Shown here piece after piece: positions 30,360 to 39,365 of a DNA stretch of 64,000 bases (position 1 is the first letter of the stretch; every line of letters begins with the position of its first letter). The translations under genes were made by a program, and so were the position numbers. The notes beneath the pieces are model-generated. The model had not been told where the DNA came from. It was given only the letters and a program-made list of their open reading frames with translations, and searched no databases. The DNA is from Orenia metallireducens. Its GTDB lineage: Bacteria; Bacillota; Halanaerobiia; Halobacteroidales; Halobacteroidaceae. Where the stretch lies: positions 678,552 to 742,551 of the forward strand of contig NZ_LWDV01000010.1 in NCBI RefSeq assembly GCF_001693735.1. Reading direction: 5' to 3'.

Positions 30360-30815
30360 TTAAAAATTAATAATAGAATTTAATTTTTCTATATCATTGT
30401 CAGTATATATAGCTATATTATTTCTAACTAATAGATCAGCAGTAAAACCATTTCCTTTACGAAGTTGTCCACTAAATTCGCCATCATATACAAATCCATA
30501 CCCACAAGATGGACTCCTGGACTGTAATATTGCTATTTCTGCTCCAATAATTTTAGCAATCTCTAAAGTTTTTCTTGCACCTTTAATAAATTCATTTGTA
30601 AAATTTTCACCATCTTTACTTATGATTTTTTCATCCCTGCTTTCATCAACGATAATTTCACAACAAACCCTAGGAGTCTCTAATCCCCCTAATATTTCAG
30701 GACAGACAGGAAGTGCTTTACCCTCCTCTACTAACTTAGTTACAAATTCATTCTTACTATTTCCTCCATCATACCTACAATTAATTCCTGCTAAACAGGC
30801 ACTTACTAAATACAT
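30360..30815 (-). CDS. DUF523 family protein
   Basis: A 151-residue protein with the DUF523 cysteine signatures: SACLAGINCRYDG (Cys7, Cys13), 'PVCPEILGGLETPR' and 'SRSPSCGYG'. The clustered conserved cysteines suggest binding of an iron-sulfur cluster or metal. Related sequences form one domain of proteins linked to 2-thiouracil breakdown, but single-domain members have no agreed role. AAGGAG nine bases before the ATG at 30815 sets the start, because it directly abuts the earlier ATG. Confidence 0.9.
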   Translation of the reverse strand: MYLVSACLAGINCRYDGGNSKNEFVTKLVEEGKALPVCPEILGGLETPRVCCEIIVDESRDEKIISKDGENFTNEFIKGARKTLEIAKIIGAEIAILQSRSPSCGYGFVYDGEFSGQLRKGNGFTADLLVRNNIAIYTDNDIEKLNSIINF

Positions 30816-30870
30816 ATTAATCATCTCCTTTTCTTAATTCAATCTAAATATGCCCCCAAGAACTTAAATA

Positions 30871-31121
30871 TTGGTTCTTCCACGACTTTTGTGAAAATAA
30901 TTTAAAATCAAAAGAATTATTAGACGCAGATTTACGCAGACAAAAGCGGACTAAAAAATAAGAAATGAAATAATAAAAGGTTTTAAATCAGATCTTAGTC
31001 AGATTTTAGTCTGCGTCAAAAAAGATTTTGATTTATATCTTTTATAAAAATTATTAGTTCAACTTATATAAAATAGGCATTAATCACAAAGTTCGTTGTT
31101 GAACCTAAATATTTAATTTTC
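30871..31121. repeat. Composite intergenic repeat, copy 1
   Basis: The left end TTGGTTCTTCCACGA... (30871-30899) and right end ATTAATCACAAAGTTC... (31079-31110) match the ends of a second element at 32961-33161 with few differences (28 of 29 bases on the left). The interior differs: here it carries GACGCAGA (30923-30930) facing TCTGCGTC (31010-31017), that is, an inverted pair of 'tctgcgt' motifs about 95 bases across. No coding potential. Confidence 0.75.
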
Positions 31122-31152
31122 CCTGTTACAAAAAAATTTGTTTTAAATATCA

Positions 31153-31839
31153 CTATAATATACTTAAAATAAAATTATGAACAGAGTGACTTACTATACA
31201 TGCCCATAATGAATTAGTCTTCTTAAATATATAAGCTTCTAAAATAGCAAATCCAAATACATAAATGGAACTAAAAATTAAATTAGGAAAAATTAATTTA
31301 CCTTTAATAAACCAAGCAGGATAATGAATAAAGAGAAATAATAATGAAGATATCAGCATTGCTTTTCTAAAAGAACTATTATTCCAGATTTTCTTCAACA
31401 AAAACCCTCTAAAAACTATTTCCTCTGTAAAACCTACAAATACTATTCCATTAATCAAAGTATTCATATTAAGATTTAAATCTAACTTTGAATTCCCCAT
31501 AAAATAGACTCTTGAAAAATTATAAATAGCAAACAATAGACTTAACATAATTGCGCCTACTAATCCTCGTTTAGTGTTATCTTTTAATTTTAAATAGGAT
31601 AATGGATTAACCTTATCATAAAATTTAAGATATAAAAAAACTGGAAAAATCCAAACTAATACTTTTATTAGTAATCTTGAAATAATATAAATATTTGTAG
31701 AATAATTATCTTTAATAAATGTAGCAATTTCTACCTCATATATAGTCCAAACAATAAAGAAGAGTACTATATAAGTTAGTACTCCTCCTAAATTTTTGCG
31801 TTTGTTATTTATTATAAATTTAACCACCTCCTGAACCAT
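31153..31839 (-). CDS. CPBP-family intramembrane protease
   Basis: A 228-residue membrane protein with about six to seven helices and the Abi/CPBP (type II CAAX protease-like) motifs: EE-x3-R at 139-144 (FTEEIVFRGF), a second-motif His in 'FLFIHYPAW', and a last His in 'SHSVHNF'. These residues form the predicted catalytic site. Roles in this family include bacteriocin self-immunity and prenyl-protein processing; none can be assigned here. An AGGAGG lies just inside the frame, so the true start may be a non-ATG codon a few residues downstream of 31839. Confidence 0.85.
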   Translation of the reverse strand: MVQEVVKFIINNKRKNLGGVLTYIVLFFIVWTIYEVEIATFIKDNYSTNIYIISRLLIKVLVWIFPVFLYLKFYDKVNPLSYLKLKDNTKRGLVGAIMLSLLFAIYNFSRVYFMGNSKLDLNLNMNTLINGIVFVGFTEEIVFRGFLLKKIWNNSSFRKAMLISSLLFLFIHYPAWFIKGKLIFPNLIFSSIYVFGFAILEAYIFKKTNSLWACIVSHSVHNFILSIL

Positions 31840-31901
31840 CTAAAATTAGGTTTGCCCTATCTATAAATTTATGTTTTTTAACATAATAAAACTTATATTT
31901 A

Positions 31902-32291
31902 TCAAACAGTTATTTCAACTCTATTTCCATCTGGATCTAAAATGACACTTTCAAAATATCCATCTCCAGTTGTTCTAGGTTCTCCTATAATTTCATAACC
32001 ATCTTCTCTTAATCTTTCTGTTATAGATAAAACTTTGTTCTTACTACCAACTGAAATGGCAAAGTGAATTAATCCCATATACTGCTCTTGTATATCATTT
32101 AAATTTTCAGGTATTGATGGCTTATGCATAATTTCTAAGCGACACCCTTTATCAAAAGACAGAAAATATGATTCAAACTTCTTAGTACTATTAGTATATT
32201 TATCGCCCGCTTTAGCATTAAAATATTTAACATAGAAATCCTTCAATCTTTCAAGCTGATTTGTCCAAATTGCAATATGTTCAATCCTCAT
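31902..32291 (-). CDS. VOC-fold (glyoxalase/bleomycin-resistance-like) protein
   Basis: A 129-residue protein of the vicinal-oxygen-chelate family. The first betaalphabetabetabeta half starts 'MRIEHIAIWTNQLERLKDFYVKYF' with a metal-ligand candidate His5. The second ends 'GYFESVILDPDGNRVEI', with Glu as the usual last ligand. Members include glyoxalase I and antibiotic-binding proteins; the substrate is not predictable. AAGGAG eight bases upstream supports ATG 32291. Confidence 0.88.
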   Translation of the reverse strand: MRIEHIAIWTNQLERLKDFYVKYFNAKAGDKYTNSTKKFESYFLSFDKGCRLEIMHKPSIPENLNDIQEQYMGLIHFAISVGSKNKVLSITERLREDGYEIIGEPRTTGDGYFESVILDPDGNRVEITV

Positions 32292-32370
32292 CTTCTTCAC
32301 TCCTTTATAAAGTTATTAAAGTAAAAATACCAACCATACTTATATCATACACTATAAACATATAAAATAC

Positions 32371-32421
32371 CCCTAACGAAAGTTAGGAATTATAAAACCC
32401 TTACCTAAAATAGATAAGAGG
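32371..32421. repeat. Hairpin repeat CCTAACGAAAGTTAGG with a second stem
   Basis: The palindrome at 32372-32387 and its right flank resemble 27942-27972. A second stem AAACCCTTA / TAAGAGGTTT follows and overlaps the end of the downstream peptidase-like fragment. Confidence 0.6.
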
Positions 32422-32694
32422 TTTTACTAAAAAGTACTTTTTAGTAATATCAATTGTTGAATAAAAAATAGGTACAGGTATGCCTACTTTCAGTTGTCTC
32501 ATTATAATATCTAAAACTTCAGAGTCTTTAATATTCTCTTTTATCTCTACATTATAGTTGTTAATTGAGATTTGCAAATACTTCTCTACATCCTTAGGAC
32601 TCATATTAATACTATCCATACTAATATTATTTCGCTTCATAAAAGTATCCTCTTCTATTAATTGACCATAATACTCTTTCATTGAACATATCAT
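32401..32694 (-). pseudogene. Fragment resembling a C39-like cysteine peptidase
   Basis: A 97-residue frame with 'YGQLIEEDTFMKRNNIS', 'MSPKDVEKYLQISINNYNVEI' and 'IMRQLKVGIPVPIFYSTID'. This order resembles the middle of C39_2-type (bacteriocin-processing-like) peptidase domains. The N-terminal Cys motif and the C-terminal catalytic His/Asp segments are missing at both ends. It is therefore probably a decayed fragment. The family match is tentative; the alternative is a small unrelated protein. The downstream boundary is a repeat hairpin. Confidence 0.5.
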
Positions 32695-32847
32695 GGATAT
32701 ACTACATGAATAAATGTACTTCTATTTTAAAATAGGAAATTCATTTAACTCATAAACTCCTCCTTTATAAGAAGTTAATATATGATTATAGTCATCCTTT
32801 ATTCTTCTTTCAATAACTTTAATATATATATGAATTCAAATTCCTTT

Positions 32848-32950
32848 AGTCACTAATTAACACGAACAATAAATACTTTTTGGCTGACAGCCGACAACTG
32901 ACAGCTATCAGTCGTTAGATTTTAATTCGTGATGATTAGTGAGATTCGTG
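32848..32950. repeat. Inverted-repeat-bounded intergenic element
   Basis: TCACTAATTAACACGAA (about 32852-32868) faces TTCGTGATGATTAGTGA (about 32926-32942), 15 of 17 bases complementary. Between them is a run of CTGACAGCCGACAACTGACAGC. The left gap 32695-32847 shows nothing recognisable. Confidence 0.6.
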
Positions 32951-32960
32951 GTTAAAATTT

Positions 32961-33161
32961 TTGGTTCTTCCACGATTTTTGTGAAAATACCTTTTCTAAA
33001 ATTACAGATAAGTTTGTAGTTTATAACCACAGGTTTCAACCTGTGGAAATTTATAAAATTTATGGTAATATCACAATTTTTACGGAGCCTACGGGTTAAA
33101 ACCCGTAGCTAATTTAATATATTACTATTATTAGTCACAAAGTTCATTATTGAACTAAATT
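32961..33161. repeat. Composite intergenic repeat, copy 2
   Basis: Ends match those of copy 1 at 30871-31121. The interior here holds two perfect palindromes, CCACAGGTTTCAACCTGTGG (about 33029-33048) and CTACGGGTTAAAACCCGTAG (about 33090-33109). It looks like the same outer element carrying different inner modules. Confidence 0.75.
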
Positions 33162-33522
33162 TTTTTATTTTTTAGGTTTAAAATTAACTTCATAATTGCT
33201 AATATGAAATCTTTATCGGTTTCTATATAAATGAAATTGAACACTAAAAAACTACTATTAAAATTGCGATTCCTGATGAAATTTTCTTCAATTTTTCTTT
33301 CACAGTGCCAATCTCCCTTAAAAATATTTTTAAGTTTGTTTAATAACACCTATTATAAACTTGGCTTGTCAATAATTTTAGTAGCTAAAAATTCCTCCTT
33401 ACCATGTTAGACAATATCTTTTTCTTTTGTAAAATCAATTTAGCTCATACTAGCAAAAATAAATCTCTTATGCTATAAAACCTTTAACCTAGATTCAATT
33501 AGTTTCTAAATTAAAATTAGAT
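33162..33522. other. Decayed DNA with a second copy of a VOC-gene 3' end
   Basis: Bases 33316-33362 match 34763-34809 at about 40 of 47 positions; the latter is the end of a broken VOC gene, so this is probably an older duplicate of it. A 64-codon frame at 33155-33349 exists on the minus strand but has no recognisable domain or convincing start and is not called as a gene. The rest shows nothing. Confidence 0.45.
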
Positions 33523-34349
33523 TTACCCATGTACATCAATTAATTTATATTCTGAAGCACAGTCTGGAACACAGTCATCAAACCAACTATCTATCTGGTT
33601 AGTACCAAAGCCATATTTAACATTTATGTCAACAAATGAACCATTATAAAATTCTATACTTTTCTTCATATCTGGTATACCATCTATTCCTTTTTCTAAA
33701 ACACGTTTTGTTTTTTCTACCATACCATAAAACGGATGTGATTTACCAGCAGAAATTATTTTTTGCAATTTACTCTTTGGATTTACTCCTATAAGTTTTC
33801 CGTCTTCTACTGTTAAATCATCCATACCCTGTCCTGCTTTTTTTAAAAAATCATATATATGCCATTTGTCAAATATATCATGGTCAACTGTACCATTAAA
33901 AGAGTCTACCCCATGAATTTGAAATAGTAGTTCTGAACCAAATCCTTGTTCATTATTTAAAATATCTTCTAATAAATCTTTTCTTTCTTGATTATCTATC
34001 CCCTTAACTGTTACATTATAATCTTTATCAACAGTTAACTTTATATTTTCATCAGATGATAAATTAAAATTATTTTTTCAAGAATATCATCAAACCTATT
34101 ATTAAATTTTTTTCTTCTATCTGCCCGAAATAAAGCAGCATCTGAAAATGCTGTAGCATTAGATATTGGCTTACCTGTAGAAACGCTATAATCAGTATAT
34201 CCCAATTTATGCGCTAATTTTACAAATGTCTCTGTACTTACGTGTATTTCAGAAGATTTTTTTCTTCTGTTGTTAGTTGCTTTATCTATTGATTTATTAT
34301 TAAATAAATTAGTATTATAATTCACTCCACATTTTTGTATAGTATTCAA
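33523..34349 (-). pseudogene. DUF4885-like protein, frameshifted
   Basis: ATG 34349 opens a frame with 'HVSTETFVKLAHKLGYTDYSVSTGKPISNA' area and 'ADRRKKFNNRFDDILEK'. At an A-rich tract near 34068-34076 the frame must shift one base to continue as 'NNFNLSSDENIKLTVDKDYNVTV', 'QGFGSELLFQIHG' and on to the stop at 33523. The two parts make one protein of about 275 residues. The pattern recalls DUF4885 proteins of Bacillus and Clostridium, from memory. A real frameshift, a read error, or slippage in the A-tract are all possible. Confidence 0.65.
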
Positions 34350-34393
34350 ATAGACAACCTCCCTCTATAGATTATACATTAACCTATGATAGT

Positions 34394-34600
34394 ATGAACT
34401 TTATATTCCTTAACAGTATAATTAGAAACTATGCCATATTTTTTATGATTTGTCTTATTTTTCTTCTGGATACTTAATATCCTTTCTTAGCTAATCTATC
34501 TTTTATTTTTCTTGTTCCATAATTATTTCTGCTTTCTTTGAAGATAGTTATAATTTCATTTTCTAATTCACTATTACTATAGTCTCGTGAACTTAGACTG
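34394..34600 (-). mobile_element. IS3-family transposase (OrfB) fragment
   Basis: The minus strand encodes 'SELENEIITIFKESRNNYGTRKIKDRLAKKGY', TAA (34474-34476), 'VSRRKIRQII', a one-base shift, then 'KKYGIVSNYTVKEYKVH'. The 'YGTRRI...L...G..VSRRRI.R.M...GL.S.Y' order is the N-terminal region of IS3/IS150-type OrfB integrases. The DDE catalytic domain is absent and no terminal inverted repeats were found. A dead relic. Confidence 0.82.
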
Positions 34601-34762
34601 AAATTTTCCAGTATTAATATTTCTATAAAAGTTTTATAATTATATTAAGTTATAGACAAAAGTTATATGTTCTAGATACTATATTGGATAAAATTCATTT
34701 TAGATTCACAAATCTATAAGAATAGGGTAGGGTTATAATGAGGTCTAACCTAATTATTCTTT

Positions 34763-34985
34763 CTTAAAAATATTCTTAAATTTGTTCAATCACATCTATT
34801 ATAAACTCTTTAGGCATAGAAAATTTCTTAATAATCTCTTCTACTGTATTTCCTTATTTATGGTATCTAATCACGACTGCTTCCATACTTTCACCAATTT
34901 CAACTATATGCTTATCATAATCATATATCCTAAAAACTTTTTGGTGCCAAGGCTGTTCAATAATATCATGTAACTTTCATATTTG
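34763..34985 (-). pseudogene. C-terminal remnant of a VOC-family protein
   Basis: The minus strand reads 'DIIEQPWHQKVFRIYDYDKHIVEIGESME', then 'AVVIRYHK', TAA (34854-34856), 'GNTVEEIIKKFSMPKEFIIDVIEQI' and stop. 'W.Q.V.R.YD.DKH..E.GE' is the C-terminal metal-site region of glyoxalase-like proteins in clostridia, followed by their usual helical tail. The N-terminal half is missing. Position 34854 is CAA (Gln) in the expected protein, so one C-to-T change explains the stop. Confidence 0.75.
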
Positions 34986-35042
34986 GTTCTATGATTTAAT
35001 GCTAATAATAAACTAATACTTTGGGGTATTTTATATAAACAG

Positions 35043-35066
35043 GGAATAACCTTTTACAGTTATTCC
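35043..35066 (-). terminator. Hairpin after the lipoprotein gene
   Basis: GGAATAAC and GTTATTCC flank an eight-base loop about ten bases past the stop codon. The T-run is weak. Confidence 0.5.
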
Positions 35067-35076
35067 TTATTATCAA

Positions 35077-35664
35077 TTAAAAGATTTCAATTGAATTAAT
35101 CATTTCATTTGCTATTCCTAAATAACTATCATAATTATCTGGCATAGCATAATAAATTAACTCATACCGACAATTTCCCTCTGCAAATGAAATAATTTTA
35201 ACTTTTGAATTAAAACTACTGTTTTCTTCTAAATAAGGATCTATAGGACCAGATAAAATAAATTCATATGCATACTGTCCATTAAAATTAATTTGTTCAC
35301 TTTCAACCTCTACTGCATCGGAATAAAGAGAAAGTATATAATTTCTTAATCCATCTAAATTTTCATTAGTAAATGGTTCAGAATATGAAGTTTCATCTAT
35401 TATAAGATAAGGTTTAAAATCAGAAGGATTAAAATCAGGAAATAAACTTCCAGCAGCAAAATAAATATCTATTTCACCTTCTTCAATCATTTCAGATGAT
35501 TTTTTCCATCCTTCTGGGTATTTAATACCATAATGAGCATTAGAATAACTTTTCCAAACATCATTGTCTCCATTACCCCCTGAACCAAAACAACCTGTTA
35601 AAACAAATACAAGTGATAAAATCAAACTAGTAAATAAAATCTTTTTCTTAGCTACTAATAACAT
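35077..35664 (-). CDS. Putative lipoprotein, PsbP/DUF1795-like
   Basis: A 195-residue protein with a lipobox VLTGC (Cys25). The mature part begins 'WKSYSNAHYGIKYPEGWKKS', the typical first strand of PsbP-like/DUF1795 domains, and ends 'YELIYYAMPDNYDSYLGIANEMINSIEI', the matching last strand and helix. Members are small periplasmic or membrane-anchored proteins of unclear role. AAGGAG nine bases before ATG 35664 supports the start. Confidence 0.78.
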   Translation of the reverse strand: MLLVAKKKILFTSLILSLVFVLTGCFGSGGNGDNDVWKSYSNAHYGIKYPEGWKKSSEMIEEGEIDIYFAAGSLFPDFNPSDFKPYLIIDETSYSEPFTNENLDGLRNYILSLYSDAVEVESEQINFNGQYAYEFILSGPIDPYLEENSSFNSKVKIISFAEGNCRYELIYYAMPDNYDSYLGIANEMINSIEIF

Positions 35665-35890
35665 CAATATCCACTCCTTTAGTTATTTTAATAATTTGTA
35701 TTATATATAGCTATTAGCTTTAATTAAATTCCCCCTCCTTTCCAGCAATAGTTTTTAATTTCAAATATAGTTGCTTAAAATAAATTGAATTCATGTTTAT
35801 CAATTATTTTCTAGTTAGTTCTTTAATTGATATTGATTTCTTATAAGCTATCAATCTAGGAAAAGTTAAAAATCTTCTCCTTTATATTCC

Positions 35891-36457
35891 TTAGTTATTT
35901 TCATTAAATTCATCCCTTGTCAAACCAAATAAAATTTCATCCTTATATTCCCCATCAGTAAATATATTCTTTCTTCTAACACCTTCTTGAACGCAACCAA
36001 GTTTTTTCATCATTGTTGCTGAAGCAATATTTCCTTCAAGAACTGATACATTAAATTTATTTAACCTTCGTTCATTAAAAGCATAGTTTAGTAATAATTT
36101 CATCGCTGCTGTACCATAACCTTGACCTCGATGGTCTCTATCTACCTGTATTCCTATTCCAAAGGTACCGTTCTTCTCATTAATTCCAGAAATATTTAGA
36201 GCACCTACTACTTCACCATCCAAAGATTTTATTGTAAACATCAACCTTCCTGATTCTGGATCAAAATTTGCAAATTTTTCAGTCATTGCTTTAGCTCCTT
36301 CAACAGTAGGAGGCAATTCTAATTCATATTGTAGTAAACGTCTAGCTTTACTATCGAAAAGATTGTAGTAATGTTCTTCCCAATCTTCAGGCTTCATTGC
36401 TCTCAACCTAACTAAATCATTCTGCCAATAATAATTATCATACTTTATTTTTTTCAT
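35891..36457 (-). CDS. GNAT N-acetyltransferase (RimJ/RimL type)
   Basis: A 188-residue acetyl-CoA-dependent acetyltransferase. The N-terminal 'VRLRAMKPEDWEEHYYNLF' and the acetyl-CoA loop 'VDRDHRGQGYGTAAMKLLLNYAF' (Q/R-x-x-G-x-G/A) fit the RimJ/RimL group; 'NIASATMMKKLGCVQEGVRR' follows as in that family. Substrate unknown (protein N-termini, amino acids or antibiotics are possible). It stands alone with its own ribosome site. Confidence 0.9.
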   Translation of the reverse strand: MKKIKYDNYYWQNDLVRLRAMKPEDWEEHYYNLFDSKARRLLQYELELPPTVEGAKAMTEKFANFDPESGRLMFTIKSLDGEVVGALNISGINEKNGTFGIGIQVDRDHRGQGYGTAAMKLLLNYAFNERRLNKFNVSVLEGNIASATMMKKLGCVQEGVRRKNIFTDGEYKDEILFGLTRDEFNENN

Positions 36458-36600
36458 CTTAACCCCTCCATATAATTCTAATTTTTATACTATACCCTAT
36501 TAGAAATAACAAACTTTTATCATACTCTTAGGGATTCATAACTCCTATATAATAAGACTCAACTACATAATATCAATTATATAAACAGATTTCTTAAAAT

Positions 36601-37334
36601 TTATTTTTCAGCTACTGCAATCATTCTTCTACTTTCCTCTAGTGAAAATGGTGTAAAAGAAAAATCACCAAAGTATTCTACTTTACTAAATTTAGTTTTT
36701 GAAAAACATTCTTCATATTCTTTCTTTTTCATTGAATTTAATCGCATTATTTCAAAACTATGCTTAAATGAATCTTTTGTCTTTTGAACATTTAAAATAT
36801 TAAATACTATCTCTTCTTCATTTGGATATTCTAAAACAAAATAAAACACTTGATTTTTATTAATTCTTCCTGGAAGAACTTTTGGTTTATCATTTATTAA
36901 TTTATCTGATAAGCCATTATCTATAATCAATATACCTCCATCATTTAGCCTTTCATACATTGAATTTAAAGCTTTTATAACTTCATCTTCTCCCAACATA
37001 TGTCTTATACTGTTGGACATACATATTATCATATCAAACTTAATATCCCATAATCTTTCTAAAGACCTGTATTCTCCTTCTTTAAAAACAATACTTTTCC
37101 CATTTGTATTTTCTCTTGCTATTGAAGCATCTCTGGTGATAAATCAGAACCATAACATTTAAGTCCCAGTTCATCCAGCATAGACAAATGCCAACCTGTA
37201 CCACAGGAACAATCTAGACAGGTTTTAATTGAGTATCTATCAATTATATCTTTAAAGAAATTATCCTGTTTAAAAATTACCTCTTTGGGATTAAGAGCTT
37301 CATAATCTTTTGCAAGAAACTTATAATTACTCAT
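36601..37334 (-). pseudogene. SAM-dependent methyltransferase, one frameshift
   Basis: ATG 37334 opens the N-terminal part 'FLAKDYEALNPK' and SAM motif I 'CLDCSCGTGWHLSML', ending at TAG after 'YGSDLSPEMLQ' (37119). Shifting one base near 37115-37125 restores 'SIARENTNGKSIVFKEGEYRSL', and the frame then runs to 36601 with 'MIICMSNSIRHM' and 'NDGGILIIDNG'. Together they form a normal class I methyltransferase of about 244 residues. A single indel separates it from an intact gene, so it is either a recent pseudogene or a sequence error. Confidence 0.82.
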
Positions 37335-37365
37335 ATAATAAACTCCTTTTTTATATTTCTTTGCC

Positions 37366-38265
37366 TTAATTCTCCATATTAATTAACTCCTCAACCTCTT
37401 TTAAAGTTGGTGCTTCCAAAACACCTGGGAAAGAATTACAGACTAGAGCAGACAATGCTGCTGCAAATCGAATTGTTCTCTTATCACTCCACCCATTAAG
37501 CAGACCAAATATTATTCCTGATCTAAATGAATCTCCAGCGCCTGCAGTATCGATAACCTCTACTTCAAATGGTTTCATTGTATTTATATTATTATTTCTT
37601 GAATAAATAATCTCATCTTTTCCTGAGGTAAAAATCACTAATCCTTTACATTCTTTCATATAAGATTCAAATAATTCTTTTTTATCTACACCATTATATT
37701 GATGGCCTATAAATTCACCTGAAATAATTAATACTTCTGCATTTTTAGCAATTATATTATCATATCGACAATCAACGCTAACATAAGGTTTTTGGTTCTT
37801 TATACAAAGCTCTGCAATATTTTTTGATTCGTCCTTAAAAAAAGGATCTAGACAAACAATTTTGGAATTAATAATATCTTCCTCTTTAGCTTTATTCCAT
37901 CTTACTCCTGAAGAAAATAATGCTCCATAGGTTCCAAATATTGTTCTTGTTTCATTATCAGCACAAACTAATTCATAAGGCCCCTTATAATCATTTTTAA
38001 TCTTTACTCTAGTTGTATCAATTTCAAAATCATTCAATATCTTTATAGTATTTAATTCTTCACTATTGTTGCCAAGCCAATTTCCATCTAGCTTTACTCT
38101 AATGCCTAGCTTACTCAACACAATTGAAGAATTAGCAGCCTCTCCACCTGTCATTTTAAATATTTTCTTTATCTCACTATAACAATCTGGCTTAGGAAAG
38201 TCATTTTCCAATAATACTAACTTACTTGTAGATATCATTCCATATGAAAATACATCATAACTCAT
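37366..38265 (-). CDS. PfkB-family sugar/nucleoside kinase
   Basis: A 299-residue ribokinase-like enzyme that phosphorylates a small alcohol such as a sugar or nucleoside with ATP. Both family signatures are present: 'GGEAANSSIVLSKLG' (35-49) and 'DTAGAGDSFRSGIIFGLLNG' near residue 240, where Asp in GAGD is the catalytic base. The substrate cannot be inferred and no sugar transporter is adjacent. It ends 31 bases before the methyltransferase start, so the two may be co-transcribed. Confidence 0.9.
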   Translation of the reverse strand: MSYDVFSYGMISTSKLVLLENDFPKPDCYSEIKKIFKMTGGEAANSSIVLSKLGIRVKLDGNWLGNNSEELNTIKILNDFEIDTTRVKIKNDYKGPYELVCADNETRTIFGTYGALFSSGVRWNKAKEEDIINSKIVCLDPFFKDESKNIAELCIKNQKPYVSVDCRYDNIIAKNAEVLIISGEFIGHQYNGVDKKELFESYMKECKGLVIFTSGKDEIIYSRNNNINTMKPFEVEVIDTAGAGDSFRSGIIFGLLNGWSDKRTIRFAAALSALVCNSFPGVLEAPTLKEVEELINMEN

Positions 38266-38351
38266 TTTTAATCACTCTTTTTCATTATTAGTTTTTTATC
38301 TAAATTTTAATTTCTTATGAAATTATACAGTTTTATAACTAAATCACTTAA

Positions 38352-39194
38352 TTATTTACTTCTAAATGGAAATGAATATAGTGTATAAATACGTTCTCTA
38401 TTAAACTTTAATTTCTCTGCTAAAGTTCTTGATGCTATATTACTTTCCATACATTCCCAGTATGGACTAAGTTGATTCTTTATACAAGTTTCTATAAAAG
38501 CTTCAGTTGTTATCTGTGATAATCCCTTTCTCCTAAATTCTTCAAGAGTCTCAATTCCCATTGGTCGAATGTTATCATATCCAAAGTCACATATACAGTA
38601 ATTAACTATTTTATCCTCAAACAAAATACAATAGCCAAATGTTCTATCTAAATAATCATCACATGAATCCCACCATCTTAATATTTCTGAAATAATATAA
38701 TCTAAATTCTTTATTCTTTTATTATTTAACAATTCCTTATCAATTTTTTTAAGTATAAACCCATCTTCTAATTTTCGCTTTTCATAATCATTCCATAAAT
38801 CAGTATTCAATCTATAAATATATTGTTTTGACTTATTTAAATCCCTATCACCAAATATCTCTTCTAATATAGGACACCATTTTTCAGTTTCCCCACTAAA
38901 TTCAAACTGATTTAAATTTCGCTTCATTGCTCTTGGCTTAATTTCTTCATCTATGAAATTACTAATATAATTATTAAATTTTGGATTATTTTCATCTCCA
39001 ACAAAATAAAATCCTTGAATACCTTTAGACCAAACCATAGCAGTCTGAGGCGACTCTATAGAATCTACAAAAATCCACCCTGGATTAATACCTTCAATAA
39101 CTGCTTTTACTTCAATATTGTCCATCGTATCATCTAATAAACTATAGATAGAATTAAAATTCTCTTTTTCAATCTCATATATCACTTTTATCAC
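38352..39194 (-). CDS. GNAT acetyltransferase (PF12746 type)
   Basis: A 280-residue two-part protein. The N-terminal 160 residues form the divergent GNAT-like half with 'NPGWIFVDSIESPQTAMVW'. The C-terminal half has 'GYCILFEDKIVNYCICDFG' and 'GIETLEEFRRKGLSQITTEAFI', followed by 'PYWECMESNIASRTLAEKLKF'. This matches the GNAT_acetyltran family common in Bacillus and Clostridium. Function and substrate are unknown. Confidence 0.85.
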   Translation of the reverse strand: MIKVIYEIEKENFNSIYSLLDDTMDNIEVKAVIEGINPGWIFVDSIESPQTAMVWSKGIQGFYFVGDENNPKFNNYISNFIDEEIKPRAMKRNLNQFEFSGETEKWCPILEEIFGDRDLNKSKQYIYRLNTDLWNDYEKRKLEDGFILKKIDKELLNNKRIKNLDYIISEILRWWDSCDDYLDRTFGYCILFEDKIVNYCICDFGYDNIRPMGIETLEEFRRKGLSQITTEAFIETCIKNQLSPYWECMESNIASRTLAEKLKFNRERIYTLYSFPFRSK

Positions 39195-39365
39195 TCCAAT
39201 ACTTTATATTATTTCCATTTTAAACAGATTATAGTAAAGTTGTATTTTGCCTAACATCCTCCTGTTTGCAACCTCGACATCCTTCTGATTTTCTATCAAT
39301 ACTTAAACATATTCTTCGTATAATAGGGACCAATTTATGTGAATCGTAGACCGTCCGTTTGCCAT

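Noticed and set aside
31048-31150. Promoter or small RNA for the CPBP gene within composite repeat copy 1
   Set aside because: The gene reads toward, not away from, this region, and the shared right end explains the sequence.
33155-33349. Small protein of 64 residues
   Set aside because: No domain, poor start, overlap with repeat sequence and a duplicated VOC 3' end.
34782-34973. Plus-strand frame of 63 codons
   Set aside because: Opposite strand of the VOC remnant, whose protein similarity is clear.
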